This document shows, one piece after another, positions 50,923 through 62,035 of a DNA stretch of 64,000 nucleotides. The notes under the pieces were generated by a model, which searched no databases, had not been told where the DNA came from, and saw only the letters and a program-made list of their open reading frames with translations. A program made the translations under genes and the position numbers. Numbering within the stretch: the first letter of the stretch is position 1; the number at the start of each line of letters is the position of its first letter. Source of the DNA: Cydia pomonella (Eukaryota > Arthropoda > Insecta > Lepidoptera > Tortricidae); NCBI RefSeq assembly GCF_033807575.1, contig NC_084704.1:33333968-33397967 (forward strand), read 5' to 3'.

Positions 50923-53822
50923 ATGCTTCTCAGAAGTATAATTTTGTTGATAACGTTCACGCAGATATACGGTGGGGAAGGCTGGAGAAAGCCTGGCTGC
51001 CATAAAATGGGTTTGAATTTTTATTTATTTAATAAGTACAGGATCTTATTATCACTACAATTTTGTAAGATGCGGAAAGTTTCCAAGAAGTTCGAATAGT
51101 TCTCGGAAACTTCTTGAACATTTCACAGAAATATATTTTTTTTTCCATTTTATCTTTCGAAAACTATCAATCCGTATACTTTTTAAATCCTGTTAAATCT
51201 TGAATGTTAAGTACCTAGTGTGTGTGTTTTTATTTTATTTAATTCGTACTGTAAGAGCTGAAGTGTAGGCGCTGGTCAATATATGTTTACTTGTACCAGT
51301 AACGTAAACAACCAGTAACAATTGTCAGCATGGTGGAAAAGGGGCCAGACCGCCAGATAATATCGGTCAAGATGCTCACAAGTTTTGACAAATTTATGAA
51401 TTTTCCTTCAGGCCACACGCGGGAAGTCAACATACCCGACTGCGTCGGCTTCAAAATCACGACCAACGCCTGCCGCGGCTACTGCGAGTCCTGGTCGCTG
51501 CCAAGCATCATGCTCGGTTTTAAACGTCATCCGGTCACTTCGCTGGGGCAGTGCTGCAACATCATGGAGTCTGAAGACGTGAGTGTATTTACAAGTTACT
51601 CTTTGGTGAAGGTAAACATAGTAAAGACTTCAAGATCACGACCAACGCCTGCCGCGGCTACTGCGAGTCCTGGTCGCTGCCAAGCATCATGCTCGGTTTT
51701 AAACGTCATCCGGTCACTTCGCTGGGGCAGTGCTGCAACATCATGGAGTCTGAAGACGTGAGTGTATTTACAAGTTACTCTTTGGTGAAGGTAAACATAG
51801 TAAAGACTTCAAGATCACGACCAACGCCTGCCGCGGCTACTGCGAGTCCTGGTCGCTGCCAAGCATCATGCTCGGTTTTAAACGTCATCCGGCCACTTCG
51901 TCACTTCGCTGGGGCAGTGCTGCAACATCATGGAGTCTGAAGACGTGAGTGTATTTACAAGTTACTCTTTGATGAAGGTAAACATAGTGAAGACTTCAAG
52001 ATCACGACCAATGCCTGCCGCGGCTACTGCGAGTCCTGGTCGCTGCCAAGCATCATACTCGGTTTTAAACGTCATCCGGTCACTTCGCTGGGGCAGTGCT
52101 GCAACATCATGGAGTCTAAAGACGTGAGTGTATTTACAAGTTACTCTTTGGTAAAGGTAAACATAGTGAAGACTTCAAGATCACGACTAACGCCTGCCGC
52201 CGCTACTGCGAGTCCTGGTCGCTGCCAAGCATCATGCTCGGTTTTAAACGGCATCCGGTCACTTCGCTGGGGCAGTGCTGCAACATCATGGAGTCTGAAG
52301 ACGTGAGTGTATTTACAAGTTACTCTTTGGTGAAGGAAAACATTTTAAAGATATCAAGATCACGACCAACTGCCTCGGCTACGGCGAGGCCTGGTCGTTG
52401 CCAAGCATCATGCTCTGCTTTAAACGGCAACCGGTCACTTTGCTGGGGCATGCTGTAATGTAACATGGACGTGAGTAAACCATATTACAAACACATAAGG
52501 CCCACCGGTAATCGATGAAGAGTTAGTGTTTCTTAGCACGGTCGCTGCTTCGCTCGGTTGCTGACTTCAAGCGGCACTTCGCTAGGCCAGTGTTGTCACG
52601 ACATGGAGTCTAACGACATATCATCGGTCAGACTGTTAAGAGCCTTATTGCAAAGACTGAAGGTTCACCGACAGTCAGTCAAAACATCACTGCCAGCGCG
52701 AGCTACGCCCCTACGAGTGTAGCCGATAACACGGGAAAACCGTAGGTGTGTAGCGAAAAGCTCCTATGAACATGGATATAGGCTGGTGGTGCTGAAGTAT
52801 CACGCGACTTCGTCTGTGTGGAATGACTAACCCCCTTATTCATAAACATGTACTAAAGTTACGATGCCGCTGATCATTGTTTGTCCCTTTCCATCATACC
52901 AATACGTCGGAAAGGGACAAACGCTGATCAGCGGCATCGTAACTTTAGTACACGTTTATGAATAAGGGGGTTAATGTTTGATAAAACTGTCCTATTATCC
53001 TTCACCGAACTCACACTATCTCCATACAATATTTCATCTAAATCGCTTCAGGGGTTCAAGCGTGAAGGGGTGACAGACAGACACAGTTACCTTCGCATTT
53101 ATATTATTAGTGTCGCAATTTCTTCAATCTTGTCTTGTAATTGTAAAATAAATGTTTCACCGCCCCGGTCATCAGTTTGGTTGACCGATAAACAGAACAA
53201 TAAACGTAATAATAGTATATTGTGCAACGAGGGGGGTAAGTGAAATTTCGGAAACGAGTGTGGTAATTCCCGACAGCCTCACAGCCACAGGCTGGAGGGA
53301 ATTAAAGAGCCTAATTTGCAATATTCTTACCTCCGGAGCTACACATTTTTCATCACATTTGCGAAAAAAAAACTAAATTTTAAGTGAAATAATTCTTAAA
53401 CATTCAAACAAACAACCAAGAAATGAAAAATGTGTCCGCCATATTGTCATTTTTTGACAGGTTAGGCATCGAAGGCACCTATTAACGTCAGGATTTTCAA
53501 AGTAAATTCATTTACGCTTTCTGGTTTGTATGATTTAGTGATACAATTTAAAAGAAATAGCTCCCTAGGGACTATAGCTTTTTTTTTACAATCCATAATT
53601 CACGCGGGAACAATATAGGCATTTTTCCTTTAAATAAGATCTTTTTTTAGCTAGTGTGATGAAAATAAAATATTTATTAAAGGCGATTAAACTTATAGGT
53701 ATTTTCCTTATACGTGTTTTTTTTTTCAGACTCATGTCAAGGTGCAATGTATTGATGGGGAACGGAATTTGACGTTCAAGTCAGCAGTATCCTGCGCATG
53801 CTACCACTGTCAGAAGGAATAG
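50923..53822 (+). CDS. GPA2: Glycoprotein hormone alpha-2 (thyrostimulin alpha subunit), 115 aa, 3 exons
   Basis: Exons 50923-51010, 51412-51578 and 53730-53822 give 348 nt (phases 1 and 0). The product is a secreted cystine-knot hormone subunit that pairs with GPB5 and acts through an LGR-type receptor. Residues 1-~20 form a signal peptide (MLLRSIILLITFTQIYG). WRKPGCHKMGHTREVNIPDC follows, then ITTNACRGYCESWSLPSIM, VTSLGQCCNIMESED and ACYHCQKE at the end. Ten cysteines occur at family spacing. The length is close to fly GPA2. Exon 2 is followed by tandem partial copies of itself in the 2.15-kb second intron. The TTC8 start lies 1.35 kb upstream in the opposite direction. An open frame on the other strand (50749-51003) is a shadow of exon 1. 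Confidence 0.93.
51456..52620 (+). repeat. Tandem array D: GPA2 exon 2 fragment, 179-bp unit, 5 good and 2 decayed copies
   Basis: The exon-2 donor (GAC/GTGAGT) recurs at 51579, 51758, 51945, 52124 and 52303, spacing 179 except one of 187 (small insertion). Degenerate units follow at about 52350-52480 and 52535-52620. Each unit is the last 123 nt of exon 2 (41 codons, phase 0 at both ends), the donor, and 56 nt of intron ending TTCAAG. Only the first copy has the full exon and the real acceptor. All four cysteines of this segment remain in the five good copies when read in the exon frame. Confidence 0.95.
52829..52972. mobile_element. Palindromic MITE, 144 bp
   Basis: Arms of over 60 bp beginning AACCCCCTTATTCATAAA and ending with the complement are almost perfect, with a ~15-bp spacer. 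Lies in GPA2 intron 2. Confidence 0.75.
52973..53115 (+). mobile_element. Probable RTE-type LINE tail fragment
   Basis: Contains CGCTTCAGGGGTTCAAGCGTGA-like and GACAGACAGACACAG-type sequence followed by ATTTATATTATTAGT, the usual end of insect RTE copies. Short and without ORF. Confidence 0.45.
53222..53670. repeat. Dispersed repeat, copy 2
   Basis: Matches 10966-11480 (GTGCAACGAGGGGGGTAAGT, GGAGGGAATTAAAG, ATTTTAAG(C/T)GAAATAATTC, GTGATGAAAA). It lacks the ~105-bp LINE-tail insertion of the other copy. Located just before GPA2 exon 3. Confidence 0.6.
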
Positions 53823-54126
53823 AATGTCTGTGACATCCCACCCACAGACATGTATCTAAGTAGACTTACTTCGTACCGCAGGATTGTATCGATAAGCAAC
53901 AGTGAGGCGTGTTAAGATTTTAAATGATGGTATTGATTTGATATATATTGCTGGGACTCACTGAAATTAAATATCAATTTCAAATCAATAACTTAAAATC
54001 TGGATACAACTTTATTGTTGTGATGGAAGAGTTAAGGGTTCTCAAAGTAGTTCATTGTTATCGATAGATTTAGCGATTTTTATGTCAATTAAAATATCAA
54101 AATAATCTGTTCTCCAAAATTCTAAA

Positions 54127-54132
54127 AATAAA
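54127..54132 (+). terminator. Candidate poly(A) signal of GPA2
   Basis: AATAAA about 300 bases after the GPA2 stop; another candidate is near 54278. Confidence 0.35.
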
Positions 54133-54604
54133 ACAGATCTAGTTGTTGCTTTTTAAAGTTGGAGTACCTATCTATACTTATATGTATTTATTCTTATAGA
54201 AGTAAGTGCAACTGTGAGGTCTCCTTAGATGTATGTCTGTGATTATATTACATTAAGTAATTAATTTCCAATCTGGGGAAATAAAATATCTTAGTGAAAT
54301 TAAACAATGAATTGTTTGTCTTAAGTGAAATGTTACGTAATTTAATATAACTTGCGATGTAGAAATTAAGACAAAATTAGTAGGTACCTGAAGGAGAATC
54401 TTCTTTGTAAACTTTAAAATAAATGTGATTGGTTAAAAATAAACATATCGAGTGAGAGAAAGCCCGTTTTATTCAAATAATATAAAAACATCACCACAAC
54501 ATCACCTTTACCACCCTACGCGTACCTACATACAGCTATACGCATATTTTTGTTAATTGATCTCTAAGTGACTCTTTCTAAGAACTTTAAGTGTTGCCTA
54601 TATA

Positions 54605-55544
54605 ATGTACATTGGATATCTGCAGCTACTTAACGAAGTACCTACTAAGTACCCACGTTCCAACGTGCAAAATCTATTTAAGGTATTCATTACTGGTACT
54701 CTACAGCCAAGAGAAAATGTTCAGCAAGAACAGAGAGTTCAGGTAGAGCACCTGGAATCAAATGATGGAGATCATGATGCTCATACTGAAATATCTGATG
54801 GTGAATAAAACTGGGCTTCGTCTGAAGAGAGACCAGATGGAGAAAATAGAGATACGCCAGTAGACATTTTACCAGCTGAAGAGAATAGAGACACTCCTGT
54901 TAAACCTTTAGTGGAAGAAATGCGATATCAACTCAGGGACAGAAAACCTGTTATGTTACCTGATTACATAACCTACCAAGCGACATCAGAGTTTGATGAT
55001 CCGCTTACAGTGCAAGAGGCATTACCCAGGAAGGATGCTCAACAGTGGAGAGACGCGATTAAGGAGGAGCTAGACGCACTTAAGACAAACGGAACGTGGA
55101 CTCTAGTAAAGCCTGAAGAAGCAAGCAACGTTGTTGATTCCAAATGGATATTTAGAATCAAAAAGGAGGCGGGGAATAAAACTCGTTACAAAGCTCGCTT
55201 AGTGGCACGCGGCTTTAGCCAGAGAAAAGCCATAGATTACGATGAGACTTTCTCACCGGTAGTGAGACACAGTTCAATGAGACTTCTCCTAGCCTTAGCA
55301 GCTAATCTCGGTCTACAGATTGATCACATGGACGTAAAAACTGCGTTTCTTAATGGTAGTCTTAATGAGAGAGTCTTCATGCGTCAACCACCACACTTTG
55401 AAGAGAAAGGGAAGGAAGACTACGTGTGTCTTATCCAGAAATCTACATGGACTTAAGCAAGCACCACGATCTTGGAACTTGAAGTTACACACTGAGCTGG
55501 AGAGCCTAAACTTCAAGAGTTTTCTGGGGCAATTCTATATATAA
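54605..55544 (+). pseudogene. Copia-type retrotransposon polyprotein fragment
   Basis: A Ty1/Copia pol remnant covering the integrase-RT linker and the start of the reverse transcriptase: MRYQLRDRKPVMLPDYI, then WRDAIKEELDALKTNGTW, SKWIFRIKKEAGNKTRYKAR, LVARGFSQ and MDVKTAFLNG. The frame is interrupted by a TAA at 54806-54808 and shifts again near 55430, where the HGLKQAPRSWN motif continues in another frame. It ends after a short distance; the YVDD active-site region and LTRs are missing. Confidence 0.85.
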
Positions 55545-56445
55545 ATATATAATTATAGTCCTCCTCATCGTTTTCGATAACGGCGACCCTAAATGAACAT
55601 TATGGATGTTGTCTAGCGTGAGCCCTAATGTGGCTGGCCAGGCCGAACTTGCTCTTAAATACTCTATTTCTCTCTTACTATGCACGAATGAGAAAAGATC
55701 CTGGCCTAACTATACATTCCAAATTTCCTGCTTATCCTAATATCCCACATAAATATGACATATGGTCACCCTAATTAAAACTAGATGCAGGGCTCTGGGG
55801 GCCTACCGCGAAAACCGAAAATCATAATTTGCGGGGATCTTTCTCTTTTACTCTCATTAACACGTAATTAGAGTGACAGAGAAAAATGCCCGCAATTGAC
55901 GAATTTCGATTTTCCCGGTAGCCGCCCTGGTTTGACTTCTCATGTGGACACACTTTTTAGCCAGTGTACACTATCCACCTTATTATTTACGTCCGTGTGT
56001 GCTGGTATTTGGTGAAACGGAAAAATATTCTTTCTCGGGCCCGAAATCGGATCTGATATCAGACCTAATAAAGTGTGGATGTTATTTTTTTATTTTTATT
56101 TTTTTTTATTACTCCTACTGAAAGTTCCATAAGTGCATCTCGTTCGTCATCTGGCCCCTCCCCTATTTCATCTCTATGATCAAAGAGCATATAATCACTA
56201 CGTTTTATCTATGATTTTCACCACTACGGCAAGTTGGCAGCCCAAAGCTGTCACTTTGACATTTCGTATCAACGTTTCGTTTCGTTCGTCACTAGCTCAT
56301 GTCATTGCATTGATGTCATTTGTCATTTTCGACTTGCTATGGTATCGCGATCTGGGTTACGGAAATGTGAAATACTAGATGATATACACAATATTAAACA
56401 AGGTTGCCTCGAATATTATATTTTGGGCGTGGAGAGAAACATGTT

Positions 56446-59179
56446 ATGGAGGACAATATCACGCTCTGTAAGAAAACGCCAACCTGGCAGAACTGTGTAC
56501 ATTGCCCCAATCTTCTATTCAGCACCACTACGGAATTTGAAAGGTTTCTATATTATATGTTGTTAAATTGTTAATGATTTTTATATTCATGAATCTTATT
56601 TTATTCATCTCGTTTCCAGGCACATTCAAGACAAGCACAGTATTAAGGAAGGTTCCATTATCTTATGTCAATATGGACCTAATGGGATTTGTGCCTCGCT
56701 GCAGTTTGGAGATTTACGGAAGGCAGGATTCAAGTATCACGTAAGGGAGTACCACCTGTTCGCCAAGGATGATGCAGAAGCTAACTGGACATTCTATTCA
56801 TCATCTCAAAACCTCCCTGCAGTATTAAATGATCCTAACAGAGGAAAGCAGAGTAATTTTTTTACGAAAATATGGGGAGACGGCTTTGTGGATAAAGTAG
56901 ATATACAGCCTAGTCCTTATCTGCCAGAAATTACATTATTACATTTTGAGGCATATTGTAAAAGAATTGTCAGGCGGCACAGAAGACATTGCAAACTTAA
57001 AGAAAACCTAGCTGTTAAAGTTAAAACCCCTGTAGTTGAAACGAATTGTGAGGTTCCAGAGATATTCTATGAACAGACATTTGAGTTACATGATCCAAAT
57101 GTGTTTAGCAAAGTTTTTCCAAACCTTGTGGATTCTCAAGACCCAAGTGCGGCTGTTCGCTCCTTGCAAGAGACACTCAGTACATACCTGGATTTTATAG
57201 AGATGAAGATTTCAAAGCAAGTTGCACAGAAATCTGATGCATTTTTCCATGCTATGCTGTCACATGACACTATTATGGAGCAAATGGCACGGGCAGTGAA
57301 GACTGTGCGGTCAACCCGTAACAATATTCATGCAGTGAAGAGCAATCTAACTGAAAATCCATTAAAACTGGTTAGCCTCACAAGAATAAATCAAAACTTA
57401 AATAATGTGCATGAATTACTGAAGCTTATAGGCACAGTCCAGCAAACCCAACCCATGATCCAGCTCCTCTTGAGTACTTCAGACTATGTAGCCGCCTTAG
57501 ACTTGATCAGTTCCACACAAAAAGTGCTTTCCACTCAACTTGCGAGGATTCAGGCATTCCGACATTTGTCATCGCAGTTGACTGAAATGAAAAGATTAAT
57601 TCATAAAATGTTAAGCAATGAATTCCAAAGATTTATAGTGACAGATTTAAATAGGCCCCCAAAGGACCTCACAGACATACCAGAAAGAGATAAAATAGTG
57701 TCTATAGTTTCTGGGATACTAAGATTAAAAGAATTTGACTTTATAGAGACTTTTAAAATGGAGGCTATGACCACAATTCAGGCGACAATCAAGCAATGTG
57801 TAATAGAGATAGTATCTGAAAGAGATGGCAACACAGAGGTAGTTCTAAGAGGATCTAATGCAGACAACACATGGTTAATGTGCAATGAAAGTATTGTATT
57901 TCTCCAAAAAGTGACTCCAAACTTAATTACACTATTTAAAAGGATTTTGTGTTTAAGAGATTTAGTATTAGAAATCAGCCAAATGGATGATGTGACTGGT
58001 AATGAGAGTGAAGAAATGTGGACCCATGAAGAGCTGTTATCAGTAGAAGAAAAGTTGGACAAAATGATTGTTTCATTATCAGACTACAGCAATGAGAGAT
58101 GTGCCAATCTCATTGTCACCAAATCTGACAAGGACTTTGTGTTCTCAGATTTGACTCAGTTGTCCAAATTGTCAATGCTAATTGAGAATTTTTCAGATGA
58201 TTTGGAGAAAATGACTGGCCACAACAGCAATTCAATGAAGTTGGCACTGAGAAGCTTTGCTATGAAATATGTTCAAAATTTACATTCGGACAGAAGAAGT
58301 CAACTGACAATTACACTGAATGCTGAGCGATGGAAAAGCGCTGATGTCCCTGTTGAACTTCAACAGTTGATTGACAAGATATCTAATTCTAACGATATTT
58401 CTACAAATCTATATGAATCTATTAAATCTGATGGAAAATTCTTAGTTATAAATAAAGAAAATTATGCAGTTGTAGGCACTGTGCAGCTATTGATTAAAAT
58501 CCTTCTGGAATACTGTGATGCGACGAAGCAGTCTCCAGTCATCGTCCAGTACTTGATCCATTGCATGTTGGAGTTGACTAGACTGTTCAACTCCCGCTGC
58601 TGTCAGCTGGTGTTGGGGGCGGGTGCAATACAGAGTGCCGGGCTGAAAACAATCTCCACTTCAAACTTAGCTTTAGTCTCCAGGTCACTGCAGGTCTTAC
58701 TGTGGCTCCTGCCGATAATCAAAGAACAGCTTAGCCAATTACAATCAAAAGAGGTGTCAATGACTGGCTTCGATAGTATTCAGAATGATATTGTTAGCCA
58801 TAAGCAAGAAATAGAAAATAAGATATGCCTCATAGTTAGTAACATGCTGTGCTCGCAGCTGACCGGCTGGGACGCTAAACCTCCAGTTCCTTCACAGACA
58901 TTCCGAAATATTTCTAAACACTTAGTTAAATTGCATGAAGCGTTGATAGATATATTGCCAATTGAACAAATAAGAAACATTTATAAAAGGGTACATGATA
59001 ATTTTAAGGATAAACTGAGAGAGCAGTTAGCGAAGATGAATATTGTAGCAAATGGCAGTCCGCAGCACGGCGTGGTGACCTCCGAGCTGACCTTCTACCT
59101 GCAGACCCTCAAGACACTGCGGGTCATCAACGAAAACGATGTTGAAGACAATATTTTGTACGATATTTGGCTAAACTGA
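56446..59179 (+). CDS. VPS54: Vacuolar protein sorting-associated protein 54, GARP complex subunit (885 aa, 2 exons)
   Basis: Exons 56446-56543 and 56620-59179, with a 76-base intron in phase 2. VPS54 is part of the GARP tether that captures endosome-derived vesicles at the trans-Golgi network. Diagnostic stretches: QNLPAVLNDPNRGKQSNFFT, PEITLLHFEAYCK, AFFHAMLSHDTIMEQMARAV, QPMIQLLLSTSDYVAALDLI, AVVGTVQLLIKILLEYCD, FNSRCCQLVLGAGAIQSAGL, TFRNISKHLVKLHEALIDIL and GVVTSELTFYLQTLK. The start ATG at 56446 is the first in frame after an upstream TAA. The N-terminus (residues 17-39) contains a C2H2-like motif with the spacing C-x2-C-x13-H-x4-H, and a second possible one follows. AATAAA lies at 59264. 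Confidence 0.95.
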
Positions 59180-59263
59180 ATGTTAACTGTATTGATAAAA
59201 TTGAATTTATTGAGAGAAATGCGAAAATGTATTAGCAGCTTGGTTATTTAAAATGTATTTATA

Positions 59264-59269
59264 AATAAA
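59264..59269 (+). terminator. Poly(A) signal of VPS54
   Basis: AATAAA 84 bases after the VPS54 stop codon. Confidence 0.55.
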
Positions 59270-59672
59270 TTTATTATTAGCAAGCTAGCCAAAATCGAGA
59301 ATTCCTTTGTATCCAAAATGTCTACCCAATTGTAGTCAAATCTAGAATAATTAAGGAAACGGATAGTTACTGATGAATAGGGAGAACGGATTATTCTCAA
59401 ATATTGCAGATCTTTCTTTTCTCAACTCAATTATGATTTTAAATCAAATATTATTTTAATGCAATAACGCTATTATGTATGTACACTGCTTGATGTTTAT
59501 TTTAATTATTACTAAACTCTAAATAATCCAGTGATAGATGTATACTTAAGTACTTATAATAGAGTACAACGGTGCTATAATACACGTAATACCTACCTAC
59601 ACAGACTAATGCCGTTAACAATATTGTAATCCTATAACTTTCGCACTAATCTGCCTCACCATACGTACGTAA

Positions 59673-59809
59673 TACAGTCGCCATCAGATATATCGAAGCG
59701 GCCGAGGTGCTCAAAAATATCTGAACACGCACTCAAACGTCTTTGTAATAGAAGCGTGTTGAGATATTTGTGAGCACTGTGCCCGCTCCGATATATCTGA
59801 TGGCATGTA
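59673..59809. mobile_element. Palindromic MITE (ATATATC family), copy 1
   Basis: Nearly symmetrical element with TACAGTCGCCATCAGATATA at the left and GATATATCTGATGGCATGTA at the right. Further copies at 60236-60379 and 62961-63090. Confidence 0.75.
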
Positions 59810-60235
59810 CATATAATAACACCACAGCCACGAAACGGACGGGATGCTCGGCGATCACGCCAACCGTCATACATTAATTAAAAAAGAGATGTATCAGATC
59901 ATATATGTAACAGCCATTGGAAGACCAGTTTGAATTTGTAATATATTGCACAAAAATACGTTAGATAATTGAATACGTTTTGGTACTAGTCGTAAACTCC
60001 GATGAGCTGAATGATATGTCGCGCCCTCATACTAAATTAGTAAGTATAGAAGCCCCACTCCATTTTGACTTTCTGGAAAGTTTGGTGCCTGTATTCAACT
60101 GCAGTTAAAATGACTAATTTATGTTTATTGTTTAAATAGTATTTTACAGCTTGTTCCATCGACATAGTTACAAAATATACAAATAATTGTGACCTTAATT
60201 TTGAAGTTTACAATAAAATTCATGCAACCCACGAT

Positions 60236-60379
60236 TACAGTCGCCATCAGATATATCGGAGCGGCCTAGGTGGTCACAAATATCTGAACACGTTACACGC
60301 CCTCTAACGCCTTAACAATAGAGGCGTGTTCTGATATTTGTGACCACATTGGCCGCTCCGATATATCTGATGGCGACTA
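60236..60379. mobile_element. Palindromic MITE (ATATATC family), copy 2
   Basis: The best-preserved copy: the arms agree over almost 60 bp (CAGATATATCGGAGCGGCC and complement). Non-coding. Confidence 0.78.
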
Positions 60380-60454
60380 CCGTGATTCAATTCCTAAATG
60401 CTATCCTTTCTCCCGAAACCCAAAGTAAAATGCAGTCATATTATTTATGTACAG

Positions 60455-60515
60455 TACAGTCGACGTCAAAGATATGTTAACATTTATCGCATACATATCT
60501 TCAACGTCGATTGTA
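60455..60515. mobile_element. Short palindrome, 61 bp
   Basis: TACAGTCGACGTCAAAGATATG is mirrored by CATATCTTCAACGTCGATTGTA; it may be a mini-element of a related family. Confidence 0.5.
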
Positions 60516-60719
60516 CAAGAAATTAATGGTGTTTAAAAAAAAATGTCATAGCTATATCTAAATGTTGTTTCGTCGTTATCATCGACCTTATTGCTAGGAA
60601 ATAAGGTCTTTCAATCAGTGTTGGCCGAACGCTAATTGCAATTAACCATTACAAATTGAACCGTAACGGACGGTTACAGTTTACAGTTCAATTTGTAATT
60701 GTCAATTGGCTACTTGATA

Positions 60720-60960
60720 GTTTTTAGGGTTCCGTAGCCAAATGGCAAAAAACGGAACCCTTATGGATTCGTCATGTCTGTCTGTCTCCGTCCGTATGTC
60801 ACAGCCACTTTTTTCCAAAACTATAAGAACTATACTGTTGAAACTTAGTAAGTAGATGTATTCTGTGGACCGCATTAAGATTTTCACACACAAAAAAAAA
60901 AACAATACTTTTTGGGGGTTCCCCATACTTAGAACTAAAACTCAATTTTTTTTTATTAAA
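60720..60960 (+). repeat. GGGTTCCGTA-family interspersed repeat
   Basis: Same start and GTCT-rich core as the copies at 12606 and 28306, ending near TTTTTTTTATTAAACCC. Non-coding. Confidence 0.55.
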
Positions 60961-61196
60961 CCCATACGTGGATCCCATCTATGGATAGGTCTTTAAAAAT
61001 GATATTGAGGTTTCAAATATCATTTTTTTCTAAACTGAATAGTTTGCGCGAGAGACACTTCGAAAATGTGTGCCCCCCCCCCCCCCGCCTCTAACTTGTA
61101 TAATAACAGATGATAAAACTAAAAAAAAAAAGATGTACATTATAATACACTGCAAACTTCCACCGAAAATTGGTTTGAATGAGATCTAGTAAGTAG

Positions 61197-61765
61197 TTTT
61201 TAGGGTTCCGTACCCATAGGGTCAAACGGGACCCTATTACTGAGACTCCGCTGTCCGTCCGTTTGTCACCAGGCTGTATCTCATGAGCTGTGATAGTGAG
61301 CCAGTTGAAATTTCTACAGATTATGTATTTCTGTTGCCGCTATAACAACAAATACTAAAAACAGAATAAAATAAATGTTTCTTTCCAATCTCGAGGTTCT
61401 CATCCAATTACCGAAGTTAAGCAACGTCGGGCGGGGTCAGTACTTGGATGGGTGACCGTTTTTATTATTATTATTTAAACTTTATTGCACATAAAAAAGA
61501 GTACAACAGGCGGACTTAATGCCAATAGGCATTCTCTACCAGTCAACCATAAGGCAAAACAAAAACTTCAAGGTGGGTGCAGTGAGAATTATACAAAAAA
61601 AAACCGTAACTTTTAAGCGAAATAAAATTTATATAGATAATGGTATGGAACCCTTCCTGTGCGAGTCCGACTCGCACTTGGCCGGTTTTTTTTAATACGT
61701 CATAAATGGTACGGAACCCTTCATGGGAGAGTCCGACTCGCACTTGGCCGCTTTTTGTAAATAAA
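61197..61765 (+). repeat. GGGTTCCGTA-family repeat split by a 5S-related and LINE-tail insertion
   Basis: The left part (61197-61390) and right part (61616-61765, with two GAGTCCGACTCGCACTTGGC ends) belong to the same repeat family as 28306. Between them lie a 5S rRNA-like fragment (61391-61459) and a LINE 3' tail in minus orientation (61461-61560). Confidence 0.6.
61391..61459 (+). pseudogene. 5S rRNA-derived fragment
   Basis: The sequence CCGAAGTTAAGCAACGTCGG, then GGTCAGTACTTGGATGGGTG followed by ACCG, is the 3' half of the internal region of insect 5S rRNA with small changes. It stops at GACCG and is followed by T-rich sequence, so it lacks the 5' and 3' ends of a true 5S gene. It may be a 5S-headed SINE (SINE3-like) or a retroposed fragment. 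Confidence 0.8.
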
Positions 61766-62035
61766 GTCAATCGATCTTGATTTTCCTGAGGATCAAATGT
61801 CTATATAGTACTCATGGCATTTAAGCAACACAAAGGTCAGAAATGAGAGTTAAAGTCTGACGCTCGCACTCGACGATTGAAACGCCTCTCACGAAATGAT
61901 ATTGTACGTCCGTCACATTACATTAGTTTGTCCTAAATGTATGGATAATCAAGAAAAATAGCTATTTTGACCCTGAAATATTACGTTTATGTATTATATA
62001 GTTGTCATACAATTTATTTATTAATAAAATGAAAA
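61765..62035. repeat. Dispersed repeat, copy 2 (inverse of 25435-25725)
   Basis: Matches the other copy in reverse orientation, including ATTTTCCTGAGGATCAAATG and AAAGGTCAGAAATGAGAGTT. Non-coding. Confidence 0.6.

Noticed and set aside
50749..51003. An 84-codon minus-strand frame
   Set aside because: It lies opposite the signal-peptide exon of GPA2, which is supported by homology and splice phase.
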